A stretch of 44,740 nucleotides of DNA from Treponema sp. (GCA_024695625.1 JAILHV010000255.1:1-44740); one strand, 5' to 3'. Counted from the first letter of the stretch, positions 7,732-16,294 are shown. The notes: a model not told the origin generated them from the sequence alone. Program-made: numbers and translations.

Positions 7732-10520
7732 TCTTCTTTTTCCTTTTTGGAATTTTCCTCTTCCGTTTCAAGCGAGGCAACTGCATCCACTTCCTGTACA
7801 AGTGCCCTCTTGAATTCATCGATGTAGTTTTCGTTTGACGCCTTGAATATGCTTTCGATGGAAAGGGGAAGGCTGCTTACTGTGTGGTCCAGTGCCTGGG
7901 AAAGGGCCTGCGTGTATGCAGCGGGAATTATGTGGAAAACGTTTTCACCGATTTGCATAGGAGGCTCTTCCGATTCAAGAAATGAAATTTCTATGTTCTG
8001 GATTTCGTAGTCAAGTTTTTCCCTTATTACCAGTGAGCTTAAAATCCGCTGGATTCCAAGGCGTACGGAACTTTGGGCTGCAACCGGGTTTAGGATTTTT
8101 CCTCCGTCAACGAAGACCTGTATCTTCTTAATCTTTTCGCGGAAGGTGCAGGGGTCAAGTTCCAGCTCAAGTATTGCCGCTGCAAATGACGTACTGTGGA
8201 AGGGCTGTCCGCTGAAGCTTTCGTTGTTCCAGAGTTTTTTTAGCGAACCAGTTACGGACTTTTCTACGGTGAAGGGGAACTCTGTCTTTTTGCGGCATAG
8301 CTTTGTCTTGATTGTTTCGCAGCACTTGCGCAGAAGCTGTGTCATTACGCTGATGTTTGAATATACCGTTTCCGGCAGCAGCGGCTCCTCATCTTCTGTG
8401 AATGTTGAATTTATTTTTACGGATGAAACGTCATGGCCGAGAATTTCTGTTACGGTGCGCTTCCATATTTCCTGAATCGTTGCAGAAACAGGGGGGCAGT
8501 GGATGATTACGGTTTTGTCTTCCGTGTATGTTGCTTCCAGCGACTGGTTTCCGCCTCCGTATATTTGCGAGCCAAGGTAGCAGGAGCCTGCGTATGAACA
8601 TGCAAAGCCGATTCCCCTTACGGGCGAGTCGTTTGAGTGTATGAGTGACGTTTTGTTCTTTTCCCTTCTGTACAAGACTTGCTGCCTGTAGGATTCGTAC
8701 TTTCTTTCCAACTCCAGAAAACTTTTTCCGCTTTGGTCAAAAATCATGTAGAATGAAGGAATTGAGTAGGAGACTTTTTGCGGTATGGCCCTTACAAAAT
8801 CTTCCTTTTCTTTCTTGAGCTGTATCTCCGTGCCTGAAACTTCCAGGTCTTTTTTTTCAAAGTATTTTTTTAGCTTGAATGAAAAGGGGATGGCTGTTTT
8901 CTTTGTGTCTCTGTCCAGAAAGTTCAGCATCCTTATTTCTACCGGCGAAATCCTGCATTCTTCGCAGAGAAGGTTCATCTGGTTTTCCACCGCAAAAAAT
9001 GCCGCAGAGTCTACCAGCCTAAGGTCTATGGAAGAAGGTTGAGATGCGCTGCTGTTTGCCCTTGCCGTTATGCTTACGTTCTGCGGGTTGTAGCATCCGC
9101 AGCTTGCAATTACCAGGCGGTCCATGATTTCCTGGGCAAAGGGGTTGTGGGCTCCAGCGTCAAAGTCTATGTTTATTTTCATGGCGGCGATTCTTCCGCT
9201 TTCACTTGCTCCGGTTTTGTGCCTTATCGTTACAGGACGCATTGTGTCCATGTAGAGTTCCTGCTCTTCCCTTGTGTAGACAAGTTTTACCGGCTTTCCC
9301 GAGATGTAGGACGCTATTGCAACCTGGCTTGCCACGATTGAATTGTACCAGATGCTGCTTGAGCCCTGGTTGAAGGACTTTGTCTTTCTTATGATTATGT
9401 CTTCCGGGTTGAGCGAAAGGGCTGCGCTTAAAGTCTGCCTCAGGTTGCTTATCCACTGGGTTGGAGTGTAGACCGTAAGGGTCTTTCCGTTGTAGTCGCA
9501 GAGTGCACCGTTAGGCTCGTTAAAGTCTGGAATGTTTATCTTGTAGGACCATTCGTGCTCTATTACATGGGCGCAGTTTGCAAATACTTCCTCAATGCCG
9601 CCTTCTTTTTTAAAGCAGGGGCCGCTTTGAACCTTGCGTTCTGCAAGTACGTCGGAAAATATTTCCTTAAGGCCGTCTTCGTCTTTTTCTTCATCCTTTT
9701 TTTTGCTTACGTCAAATCCTGCTATGCCCATTTCCTGGAGGATGCCGAGCGGTGTGTCATGACCTTGCCATTCATCCACCGGGTCTTCGCTTTCCATCTT
9801 AATAGATGCTTCCAGGGTTTCTTTGGAACATTCAATTTTTATTTGATTTGAAAGCTCTTCAAGAACCGCTTCGTCTGGTCCTGCAAGAATTCCGACCGGT
9901 TCTCCCGGGTAGAGGATTTCTCCTTCGCAGAGGATGGGGACGCGGCCTAGGGTGTTGCCTATGAAGTGCTGGCCGGGAATGTCGTGGGCTGTAATCCAAA
10001 AGTAGCCTTCGGTCAGGTCCGGGTAGGAGATTTTTGTTATGCGGCCAGTTTCCATGCAGCGGATTATCTTTGCATGAATCATGTCCTTTAGCTCAAGGTC
10101 GGAATAGAATTTTGCCTCGAAGGAAACGGATGAAGGCTTTGAGCTTCTCTTTGTTTCTGTGCCGGGTGCTTTTGTTGCGCTGGATTTTTTTGCGCTGGCT
10201 TTTGCTGCGGTGCCTGCTGTTTTTTTAGCGCTTTGCTTTCTTTCTTTTGCGGAGGATTTTTTTGCGCTTGATTTAGCTTCTGGCTTTGCGGATATTTTTG
10301 TGCTGCGGTTTGCCTTGGTACCAGTTTTTGTCTGCGGTTTTTCTTTTGTGCTGACTTTTGCCTTTGGCTTTTCCTTTAAGCTGCGGTTTGCCTTTGCACT
10401 TGCACTTGCTGCTGTCTTTGCAAACCCTGCCTTTTTTGTGGAAGCACCATGCTGAGAATCTTTTTGCCTTTTTTCCAAAGCCCTTTTCTTGGCTTTTAAA
10501 TCCGTTTCTTTTTTAGGCAT
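7728..10520 (-). CDS. Xanthine-dehydrogenase-like large subunit, degenerate molybdopterin motifs, basic N-terminal tail
   Basis: 930 aa from the ATG at 10520; a TTG five codons upstream is possible but less likely. Residues 1 to about 135 are low-complexity Lys/Ala/Ser (AKKSSAKERK-like), resembling histone-H1-type tails. From about 140 the CoxL/XdhA fold is recognisable: LKDMIHAKIIR, YPGEPVGILAG, EPNGALCDYNGKTLTVYTPTQ, KPVKLVYTREEQ, and a C-terminal VDGGKILNP. Where the family has GGGFGGK, this protein has FNQGSSS (383-389). The RGFGxPQ-type loop reads ASQPSSIDL. The DxGQGxxT loop is PPVSATIQ. A Glu at the usual catalytic position survives (IGEN, Glu859). It may be a cofactor-free scaffold or a highly divergent enzyme. 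It overlaps both neighbours (8 bp and 4 bp). Confidence 0.8.
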   Translation of the reverse strand: MPKKETDLKAKKRALEKRQKDSQHGASTKKAGFAKTAASASAKANRSLKEKPKAKVSTKEKPQTKTGTKANRSTKISAKPEAKSSAKKSSAKERKQSAKKTAGTAAKASAKKSSATKAPGTETKRSSKPSSVSFEAKFYSDLELKDMIHAKIIRCMETGRITKISYPDLTEGYFWITAHDIPGQHFIGNTLGRVPILCEGEILYPGEPVGILAGPDEAVLEELSNQIKIECSKETLEASIKMESEDPVDEWQGHDTPLGILQEMGIAGFDVSKKKDEEKDEDGLKEIFSDVLAERKVQSGPCFKKEGGIEEVFANCAHVIEHEWSYKINIPDFNEPNGALCDYNGKTLTVYTPTQWISNLRQTLSAALSLNPEDIIIRKTKSFNQGSSSIWYNSIVASQVAIASYISGKPVKLVYTREEQELYMDTMRPVTIRHKTGASESGRIAAMKINIDFDAGAHNPFAQEIMDRLVIASCGCYNPQNVSITARANSSASQPSSIDLRLVDSAAFFAVENQMNLLCEECRISPVEIRMLNFLDRDTKKTAIPFSFKLKKYFEKKDLEVSGTEIQLKKEKEDFVRAIPQKVSYSIPSFYMIFDQSGKSFLELERKYESYRQQVLYRREKNKTSLIHSNDSPVRGIGFACSYAGSCYLGSQIYGGGNQSLEATYTEDKTVIIHCPPVSATIQEIWKRTVTEILGHDVSSVKINSTFTEDEEPLLPETVYSNISVMTQLLRKCCETIKTKLCRKKTEFPFTVEKSVTGSLKKLWNNESFSGQPFHSTSFAAAILELELDPCTFREKIKKIQVFVDGGKILNPVAAQSSVRLGIQRILSSLVIREKLDYEIQNIEISFLESEEPPMQIGENVFHIIPAAYTQALSQALDHTVSSLPLSIESIFKASNENYIDEFKRALVQEVDAVASLETEEENSKKEKEE

Positions 10521-11700
10521 GATTTTTACCGCCAATGTCTTTTATTGTTTCAACAACATAGTCAATCATCTCGTCCGTCATGTCCGGCCAGAGGGGAATG
10601 GAAATTGTCTCGCTGTACTGTCTCTGCGCATTGGGAAAATTTTCCGCCGTAAATTCCGGGTAGAGCTTTTTCCAGTAGGTAAAGTTGAAAATCGGTATAA
10701 AGTGCATGCTTATTCCAACACCCCGCTTTTGCATCTGAAGGGCAAATTCATCGCGGTCAATGGTAAGCTTGGAAAGGTCAAGCCTCATAAGGTAGAGGTG
10801 CCATGCGTTTCCCTCTCCATCCGGCGGCAGCTTTATAAAGTCAAGCTTTCCAAGTTCCTCGTTGTAGCGCCTTACGTGGGCCTTGCGCTTTTGGTCAAAG
10901 ACAAAGGCTTTTTTTAGCTGTTCCCTTCCCAGTGCCGAAAGAATGTCCGGTATGTTGAACTTGTAACCAGGTGCAACAATGTCGTAAATCCAGGATGCCT
11001 TGGGGGAAGTGTAGCGGTCCCATGTTGTGCGGTCCATGCCGTGCATCCTCATCATGGTCATGTGCCTGGCAAGGTCGGGGTCTTTTGTGGTGACCATGCC
11101 GCCTTCACCTGTCGTGATTGTCTTTGTTACGTAGAAAGAAAAAATTCCTGCGTCGCCAATTGCACCAGCGTAGCCCATTTGCGTCTTGCTGGGGAATGAA
11201 TGTGCGCAGTCTTCAATCACCTTTACATTGTACTTTTTTGCAAGCTCCATGATGGCCTTCATGTTGCAGACATTGCCCGCTATGTGGACCGGAACTATGG
11301 CGGCAACATTCTTACCCTTGGGGCTTTGTAGAATTTTTTCTATGGATTGGGGGTCAATTGAATATGAATCCTTTTCTATATCCGCAAAGTATACGTCTGC
11401 TCCAAGATGGCGTGCCGTTGCCGCGGTAGAGACAAAAGTGTAGGGGGTGGTGATAACAGCCTTTCCCGCCTTTACTCCCAGGGCTTCCATTGCAAGAATC
11501 ATGCCGCTTGTGTTGCTGTTAACCGCAAGGGCGTATGGCACTTCCACACAGGATGCGAATTCTTTTTCAAAAGCAAGGGTTTCTTTGCCTGTGGTTAGCC
11601 AGCCGCTCCTTATTACCCTAAGAACAGCTTCTTCTTCTTCTTTGCCTGTAGAAGCCTTAAAGAAAGGCACTTTTATTTCGTTTTCCATATTTGCTGCCAT
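10513..11700 (-). CDS. DegT/DnrJ/EryC1/StrS sugar aminotransferase
   Basis: 395 aa, full length. This PLP enzyme family transaminates keto-sugar nucleotides to amino sugars. The PLP lysine is Lys193 in FSFYVTKTITTGEGG, the pyridine-N aspartate is Asp164 (EDCAHS), and the substrate-loop motif GWLTTG is at 33-38. It is paired with the upstream FlaA1-type dehydratase through a TAATG junction (start and stop share one base), the standard dehydratase-aminotransferase pair of UDP-bacillosamine, pseudaminic or related pathways; the precise sugar is not determined. From memory, T. pallidum has an SpsC-annotated homologue in the same context. Confidence 0.9.
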   Translation of the reverse strand: MAANMENEIKVPFFKASTGKEEEEAVLRVIRSGWLTTGKETLAFEKEFASCVEVPYALAVNSNTSGMILAMEALGVKAGKAVITTPYTFVSTAATARHLGADVYFADIEKDSYSIDPQSIEKILQSPKGKNVAAIVPVHIAGNVCNMKAIMELAKKYNVKVIEDCAHSFPSKTQMGYAGAIGDAGIFSFYVTKTITTGEGGMVTTKDPDLARHMTMMRMHGMDRTTWDRYTSPKASWIYDIVAPGYKFNIPDILSALGREQLKKAFVFDQKRKAHVRRYNEELGKLDFIKLPPDGEGNAWHLYLMRLDLSKLTIDRDEFALQMQKRGVGISMHFIPIFNFTYWKKLYPEFTAENFPNAQRQYSETISIPLWPDMTDEMIDYVVETIKDIGGKNHA

Positions 11701-13229
11701 TACAAAACCACCTTTACAGAAGTTGCCATGTCTATGCGCTTTCCGTCGCTTTCCTCTTCGCGGTAGAATTCATCGAGTGAGGGAACTGCATTCCTTAGTA
11801 TCCTTACAAGCTCATCCCGGTTCCTGTAGATGTCCGCATTGCCTTCGGTAAAGTAGCAGACCGGGTAAAGCTTTTTAAGCAGCTCTTCCGTCTTGAATGT
11901 CTTTGGAGGAATGTTGTTGAGCTTAAGGATTTTCTTGTACTGGGTAGGGGTTGGGTTTTCCTCGCTAAGCCAAAGCGGTTCCGTTAGCCTTTCGCCCCTG
12001 CGCGCCCCTATGAATTTTATGTCCATGTCCTTGTAGGGTTCAAAGCCGCTGAATTTTATAATCTGTTCCGCAAGGGTAAGAATCTTTATTGGTTCACCCA
12101 TGTCCAGAAGGTAGGAGCAGCCGTTTTCTCCTACGCCGCCTGTTTGAAGGACAAGTGAACATGCCTCTGGAATTGTCATGAAGTAGCGTTCCATTGCCGG
12201 GTCTGTTACCGTGACAGGGCCTCCGTTCTGAATCTGTTCCATAAAAATCGGAAGGATTGAACCGCGTGAACCAAGCACGTTTCCAAAGCGCACGAACATG
12301 AATGACTGCCCGCACTTTGTCTTTAGCGCAGCCTCGTTCACAAGCTTTTCGCTTAGCATCTTACTTACGCCGTAGACGCTTACCGGGTTAACAGCCTTGT
12401 CTGTGGAAATGAGCACAAAGCGTTCAGTGCCGCATTCAAGGGCTGCATCCAAAAGGTTCTTGGTTCCAAAGACGTTGTTTTCTATAGAGGCAACCGGGTT
12501 TTCTTCCATCATGGGAACATGCTTGTAAGCCGCGCAGTGGAAGATTACGTCTGCCCTGGTATGGCTTATTATGTAGCGCACGTATTCCCTGTCGCGCATA
12601 TCGCCAATGATTGGGACTACGGATGCCTTTTCTCCCACGCCCTCGTTCTGAAGGATGTGCAGCTCGCGGTAGATGTTTACGATTGAATTTTCTCCGTGGC
12701 CAAAGAGGTAGAGACGCTCTGCACCGCCAGAAAGAAGCTGCCTTGCAAGTTCGCTTCCAATTGAACCGCCTGCGCCTGTTATAAGGACGCGCTTTCCCTT
12801 AAGGTAGGCAAGGCTTTCGTGGAGGGGGATTATTATTGGTGTTCTTCCAAGAATGTCCAGCGGGTTTATTTCCCTGGCCTGAACAAAGTGGGCCTTTCCG
12901 TCTACAACTTGGCTTATGGAAGGCAGGATTTTTATGTGGAAAAAGCCGCATTTTTTTAGCACGTCGTAAATTTGCTTTATGCGGGAACCGTCTGCGCTTG
13001 GTATTGCAATGATGGCCTGGTCAATGGCCGTAACGCGAAGAACGCTTGACATTGTGTCTATTGGCCCCAAAACCGGCACGTCTTCGATTTTACTTCCGAT
13101 TAATTCCTTGCTGTCGTCGATGAATGCCGCCACGGTACCAAAAATCTTCTTCCGCTTTAGCTCTTGGGCAATCATCTGCCCTGCAAAACCGGCACCTATA
13201 ATGTAAAGCCGGCTGTCTATCTTTCCCAT
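11700..13229 (-). CDS. FlaA1/CapD-type nucleotide-sugar 4,6-dehydratase, soluble form
   Basis: 509 aa. An N-terminal Rossmann domain (LYIIGAGFAGQMI, about 7-125; CoA-binding-like) is followed by an extended SDR domain with TGAGGSIGSELA (151-162), GDMRD (209-213) and STDKAVNPVSVYGVSK (275-290). The four N-terminal membrane helices of the PglF/WbpM branch are absent, so it should be cytosolic. In that branch the active-site Tyr is usually Met (MxxxK); here Tyr286/Lys290 restores YxxxK. It is the first gene of the operon, with a strong promoter at 13250-13278 and a GAGGGGAT ribosome site. It likely makes a 4-keto-6-deoxy sugar nucleotide for the aminotransferase that follows. Confidence 0.88.
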   Translation of the reverse strand: MGKIDSRLYIIGAGFAGQMIAQELKRKKIFGTVAAFIDDSKELIGSKIEDVPVLGPIDTMSSVLRVTAIDQAIIAIPSADGSRIKQIYDVLKKCGFFHIKILPSISQVVDGKAHFVQAREINPLDILGRTPIIIPLHESLAYLKGKRVLITGAGGSIGSELARQLLSGGAERLYLFGHGENSIVNIYRELHILQNEGVGEKASVVPIIGDMRDREYVRYIISHTRADVIFHCAAYKHVPMMEENPVASIENNVFGTKNLLDAALECGTERFVLISTDKAVNPVSVYGVSKMLSEKLVNEAALKTKCGQSFMFVRFGNVLGSRGSILPIFMEQIQNGGPVTVTDPAMERYFMTIPEACSLVLQTGGVGENGCSYLLDMGEPIKILTLAEQIIKFSGFEPYKDMDIKFIGARRGERLTEPLWLSEENPTPTQYKKILKLNNIPPKTFKTEELLKKLYPVCYFTEGNADIYRNRDELVRILRNAVPSLDEFYREEESDGKRIDMATSVKVVL

Positions 13230-13249
13230 AATCCCCTCTTTTTCTTCCT

Positions 13250-13278
13250 ATTATAGCACACACTAATCTTTTCTTCAA
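13250..13278 (-). promoter_or_regulatory. Promoter of the five-gene operon
   Basis: Minus strand: TTGAAG, 17-bp spacer ending TGTGC, then a perfect TATAAT, about 20 nt before the flaA1-type ATG. No other promoter is evident before 6342, so all five genes probably share it. Confidence 0.75.
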
Positions 13279-13315
13279 CGTTAAATTTTCTTTCTTGTTT
13301 GGATGGTAATCTTTA

Positions 13316-13453
13316 GGACGGTAACTCTGCATGCTCTACGAATATATTCCTTGGCTAATTTCGGCTGGCATGCCTTTGCGCCACCGCCGTTCCGCCCTTC
13401 GGTAACCCTCATCCCGCTTGCGCGGGACTAAAGGGGCTCCATGGCGGCGTAGG
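13316..13453 (+). repeat. Intergenic element, family 1, copy A (138 bp)
   Basis: Modules in order: GGACGGTA, GCTCTAC, TTGGCTAA, CACCGCCGTTCCGCCCTTCG, a CCCGC TTGC GCGGG hairpin, and the terminal CTCCATGGCGGCGTAGG (13437-13453). The same order occurs at 31951-32091 and, inverted and diverged, at 15501-15643. It fills most of the gap 13279-13469. Confidence 0.75.
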
Positions 13454-13469
13454 TTTCTTTGGAAAAAAC

Positions 13470-13498
13470 TTTACAAAGGAAAAACTGTGGCTTAAAAT
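13470..13498 (+). promoter_or_regulatory. Promoter of the BspA-like lipoprotein gene
   Basis: TTTACA, 17-bp spacer, TAAAAT. The -35 box begins 16 bp after the terminal motif of the intergenic element. Confidence 0.65.
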
Positions 13499-13570
13499 AG
13501 TGTTTGGCATATTTTTGGAATGCTGCAGGAGCTTTTGTTTTAAAAACATCCCCAAGGAGAAATCGTAGTG

Positions 13571-15223
13571 ATGAAATTAAAGGCTTTCAGGACTTCTTTA
13601 TTGTTTTTGTGCTTAATAGAAATCTTTGCTGGCTGCCAAAGCAGTAATTTTGTTTCTAGTGCAGCTCCACAGTCTGCTTCCGGTAAAGGCGGGGAAAAAA
13701 CTGCGGCCCAAAGCAAGGCCCTGGAAACTCCCTCCGCCATTGTAAAAGGCTCAGAAATAAACGCAATACTCAAAAACTTTATGAAAACATCCAAGCCCTA
13801 TGTCTTTAAGCCTTCCAGCGTGGAACCCCAGGGGCGAAGCAAGTCTTTTGCCAAAAAGATTTCAAATTCAATCGATGCCGTTATATACCTTGATTCTGAC
13901 GAAAAGACCGTCTGCTACTACGCAAGGGGCTATACGGATTCCGGCAAGAAAATACCCGCGCCTGCCGATTCGAGCGGAATGTTTGAGGGGTTAAAGTATC
14001 TTACGGAAATTGACCTTTCTGGCTTTGACTTTGGCAGTGCCCTTAGCATGAAGAATATGTTCGCAGGCTGCGTAAAGCTAAAGTCTGTGGATTTTACGGC
14101 TTTTAAGACTGGCCGCGTTACGGACATGAGCGGTATGTTCAGCAATTGCAAGGAATTGACCAGCCTTAACCTTTCTGCATTTGACACGTCAATGGTAACA
14201 AGCATGAAGAACATGTTCTACGGTTGCACAAAGCTTTCCTCTCTTAACCTTTCAAGTTTTTCAACTGGCCGCGTTACCGACATGAGCGGAATGTTCTACC
14301 AGTGCTACGAGCTTACAGCCCTTGACCTTTCCAAATTTGACACAAAAAACGTTACGGACATGAAGGAGATGTTCTACTTCTGCGAAAAGCTTCCGTCGCT
14401 GAACCTTACAAAATTCAACACGGGCAAGGTTACGGACATGAGCGGCATGTTCCGGGGCTGCAGGGCTATTGCCTACCTTGATTTGTCAAGCTTTGACACC
14501 AGATGCGTTACCAACATGAGCCTTATGTTCTACGAATGCAAGAAGCTGGAAAGCCTTAATCTTTACAGTTTTGACACATCCAACGTTACGGATATGAACC
14601 ACATGTTCTACAACTGCTTTGTCCTTGACTTTGACCTTTCTAGCTTTAACACCGGCAAGGTTACGGACATGAACAACATGTTTAACGGCTGCGGACTTAA
14701 GCACAATACCATTGACCTGTCCGGCTTTGACACGAGGAATGTTACCAACATGCAGGAAATGTTCTACTGGAGCAAGTTCAGGGCACTTGACCTTTCTTCT
14801 TTTGACACAAGGAACGTTACCAACATGCAGCGTATGTTCGGTTCCTGCCTTAACCTGACATCGGTTAAACTTTCAAGCTTTAACACGGAAAAAGTAAGCG
14901 ACATGAGCTATATGTTCATCTGCTGCCTAAAGCTTCCAAGCCTTGACCTTTCTTCCTTTGACACAAGGAACGTTACCAACATGGAGCTGATGTTCGAGAT
15001 GGACTACGACCTGGATCCGCAAAAGTCTGCCCTTGCAACAATTTACGCTTCGGACAAGTTTGTAACAAAAAATCTTCCGGCTGGAAAAAAGATTTTTAAC
15101 AAGTGCCAGAAGCTTAAGGGCGGTAAGGGAACGTCCTATTCTGATTCCTCTTCCAACGACGCTTCCTTTGCCCGCATAGACGGTGGCCCAGACGCACCAG
15201 GCTACTTTACCGCAAAAAAGTAA
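13571..15223 (+). CDS. BspA-like surface lipoprotein with DUF285 repeats
   Basis: 550 aa from the ATG at 13571 (a GTG directly before it is also possible; AAGGAG lies 8-11 nt upstream). The N-terminus is a lipoprotein signal with lipobox FAGC. After a polar stretch to about residue 110 come about 13 consecutive units of 24-25 residues with the pattern LDLSSFDT..VTDM..MF..C, the DUF285 variant of BspA-type leucine-rich repeats. It ends in a family-typical GPDAPGYFTAKK. Proteins of this type are surface-exposed in oral and gut anaerobes and in mycoplasmas, and are linked to adhesion. The repetitive DNA makes unit gain or loss likely. It has its own promoter and no operon partner. Confidence 0.88.
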   Translation: MKLKAFRTSLLFLCLIEIFAGCQSSNFVSSAAPQSASGKGGEKTAAQSKALETPSAIVKGSEINAILKNFMKTSKPYVFKPSSVEPQGRSKSFAKKISNSIDAVIYLDSDEKTVCYYARGYTDSGKKIPAPADSSGMFEGLKYLTEIDLSGFDFGSALSMKNMFAGCVKLKSVDFTAFKTGRVTDMSGMFSNCKELTSLNLSAFDTSMVTSMKNMFYGCTKLSSLNLSSFSTGRVTDMSGMFYQCYELTALDLSKFDTKNVTDMKEMFYFCEKLPSLNLTKFNTGKVTDMSGMFRGCRAIAYLDLSSFDTRCVTNMSLMFYECKKLESLNLYSFDTSNVTDMNHMFYNCFVLDFDLSSFNTGKVTDMNNMFNGCGLKHNTIDLSGFDTRNVTNMQEMFYWSKFRALDLSSFDTRNVTNMQRMFGSCLNLTSVKLSSFNTEKVSDMSYMFICCLKLPSLDLSSFDTRNVTNMELMFEMDYDLDPQKSALATIYASDKFVTKNLPAGKKIFNKCQKLKGGKGTSYSDSSSNDASFARIDGGPDAPGYFTAKK

Positions 15224-15278
15224 CCGTCCCCTGAGGTTCGACTATGCTCACCAACCGCCCGACAATGGCACGGAGGGA

Positions 15279-15482
15279 TTTTTTATTCTTTCTTGCCAAG
15301 CAATAAAGAGCCCATGGAGGGGCGGCTTAGCAGCCCGGAGATTTGCATTGCAAATCTCCGATACCCGGAAAAATCCATGGATTTTTATTCTTCCTTGCCA
15401 AGCAATAAAGAGCCCATGGAGGGGCGGCTTAGCAACCCGGAGATTTGCGTTGCAAATCTCCGATACCAAAAAAAATCCATGG
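15279..15482 (+). repeat. Two tandem 102-bp units, each with a 25-bp palindrome
   Basis: Units 15279-15380 and 15381-15482 are nearly identical, with few substitutions. Each holds TTGCCAAGCAATAAAGAGC, CCATGGAGGGGCGGCTTAGCA and the palindrome CGGAGATTTGCA T TGCAAATCTCCG (one mismatch in unit 2), then AAAAATCCATGGAT. Short reading frames across it only translate the repeat. With the next element it occupies most of the 520-base gap between genes. Confidence 0.85.
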
Positions 15483-15500
15483 ATGGATTTTTTTTGGTCA

Positions 15501-15643
15501 TACGCCCGATTGGAAGGGTGGCGGAGCCAGACCGCCGGAGGCGGGCCGGAGCGGTAGCGTAGCCCTGGAAAGCGGGTGACGCATTGGCATGGCTGTCGAG
15601 TTAGCCAAAAAGTGAATGGTAGAGCCTTAGAAAGCTTCCGTCC
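15501..15643 (-). repeat. Intergenic element, family 1, copy B, inverted (143 bp)
   Basis: Read on the minus strand it starts GGACGGAAG, then GCTCTACCATT, TTGGCTAACTCGAC, GCCATGCC, a CGCTTTCCAGGG block and several GC hairpins, and ends CTTCCAATCGGGCGTA. The order matches the copies at 13316 and 31951, with a different GC-rich interior. The remaining 15644-15747 is AT-rich leader for the next gene; no clear promoter was assigned. Confidence 0.65.
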
Positions 15644-15747
15644 AGAAAATTTTAATTCAAAAACACAGTCTCATAAATAAAACTAAACTCAACTTTGCAA
15701 AATCCGATAATTAATCGAGAGCAAAGTTTTTGTTCAAGGGGATATTT

Positions 15748-16269
15748 ATGAGAAGAGTTAAATTTCTTTTAGTAGCCGCGGTTTTTGCCTTGCTTTTTTC
15801 TGCAAGTGCCAGCGCTACTGTTGTTGCCTTTCAGCTTATTCAGCATGATCCTTGCCAGAGCGAGGTTAGGGCATCTTCTTATCTTATAGAGAATTCGCTC
15901 TTTGATTTCTTTTTTGACAGGGGCATAATCGTAACAAATACTCCTACCGCCGTGTCTACGGACGAATCTGTGGACGAGCAGCTTTACTATGCGGCGCTCA
16001 GCGAGGCAAGTTCGGGTTTTTGCAACTATTTTATAGCCCTGACAATTGACTACGATACGGAAAATTCAAGGAATCCCGAGGCTCTAATCATTTCGAACAT
16101 AGAGAAAATTAGTTGGAATATATTTGATCTAAAGACAGGGAAAAGCGTGGCTTCCGGTTCAAGGAAGACGAACAAGGTGTCTCCCGAAAGGGATAATGAA
16201 AAAGGAATTTCTGATTTCACCTCCAAAGTTGCGCAGGACATTTACAACCATTTTAAGACATTAAGCTAA
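15748..16269 (+). CDS. Exported hypothetical protein
   Basis: 173 aa from the ATG at 15748, which has AAGGGG 7 nt upstream; an upstream TTG would add six residues without a better ribosome site. There is a clear signal peptide (MRRVKFLLVAAVFALLFSAS, likely cleavage after ASA). The mature part is alpha/beta-looking with ISNIEKISWNIFDLKTGKS and no motif I recognise. It loosely recalls small periplasmic proteins that assemble lipoprotein complexes, but this is not a firm call. It lies 25 bp before the SPOR gene and is probably co-transcribed, pointing to an envelope role. Confidence 0.7.
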   Translation: MRRVKFLLVAAVFALLFSASASATVVAFQLIQHDPCQSEVRASSYLIENSLFDFFFDRGIIVTNTPTAVSTDESVDEQLYYAALSEASSGFCNYFIALTIDYDTENSRNPEALIISNIEKISWNIFDLKTGKSVASGSRKTNKVSPERDNEKGISDFTSKVAQDIYNHFKTLS

Positions 16270-16294
16270 GGATCCGTGGGGAAGGGGAAACAGA

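Noticed and set aside
9202..9456. Frames inside the large redox subunit on both strands
   Set aside because: Out-of-frame shadows of the 930-aa gene without ribosome sites.
10518..10535. TTG start of the large redox subunit at 10535
   Set aside because: The ATG at 10520, overlapping the aminotransferase stop, has the more usual codon and spacing from GGCGGT; the TTG adds only five residues.
15279..15482. CRISPR-like array
   Set aside because: Two 102-bp units without spacers and no cas genes in the window; a tandem duplication explains it.
15248..15562. Open frames across the tandem repeats
   Set aside because: They translate the duplicated unit only, on both strands, with no ribosome site and no protein-like composition.
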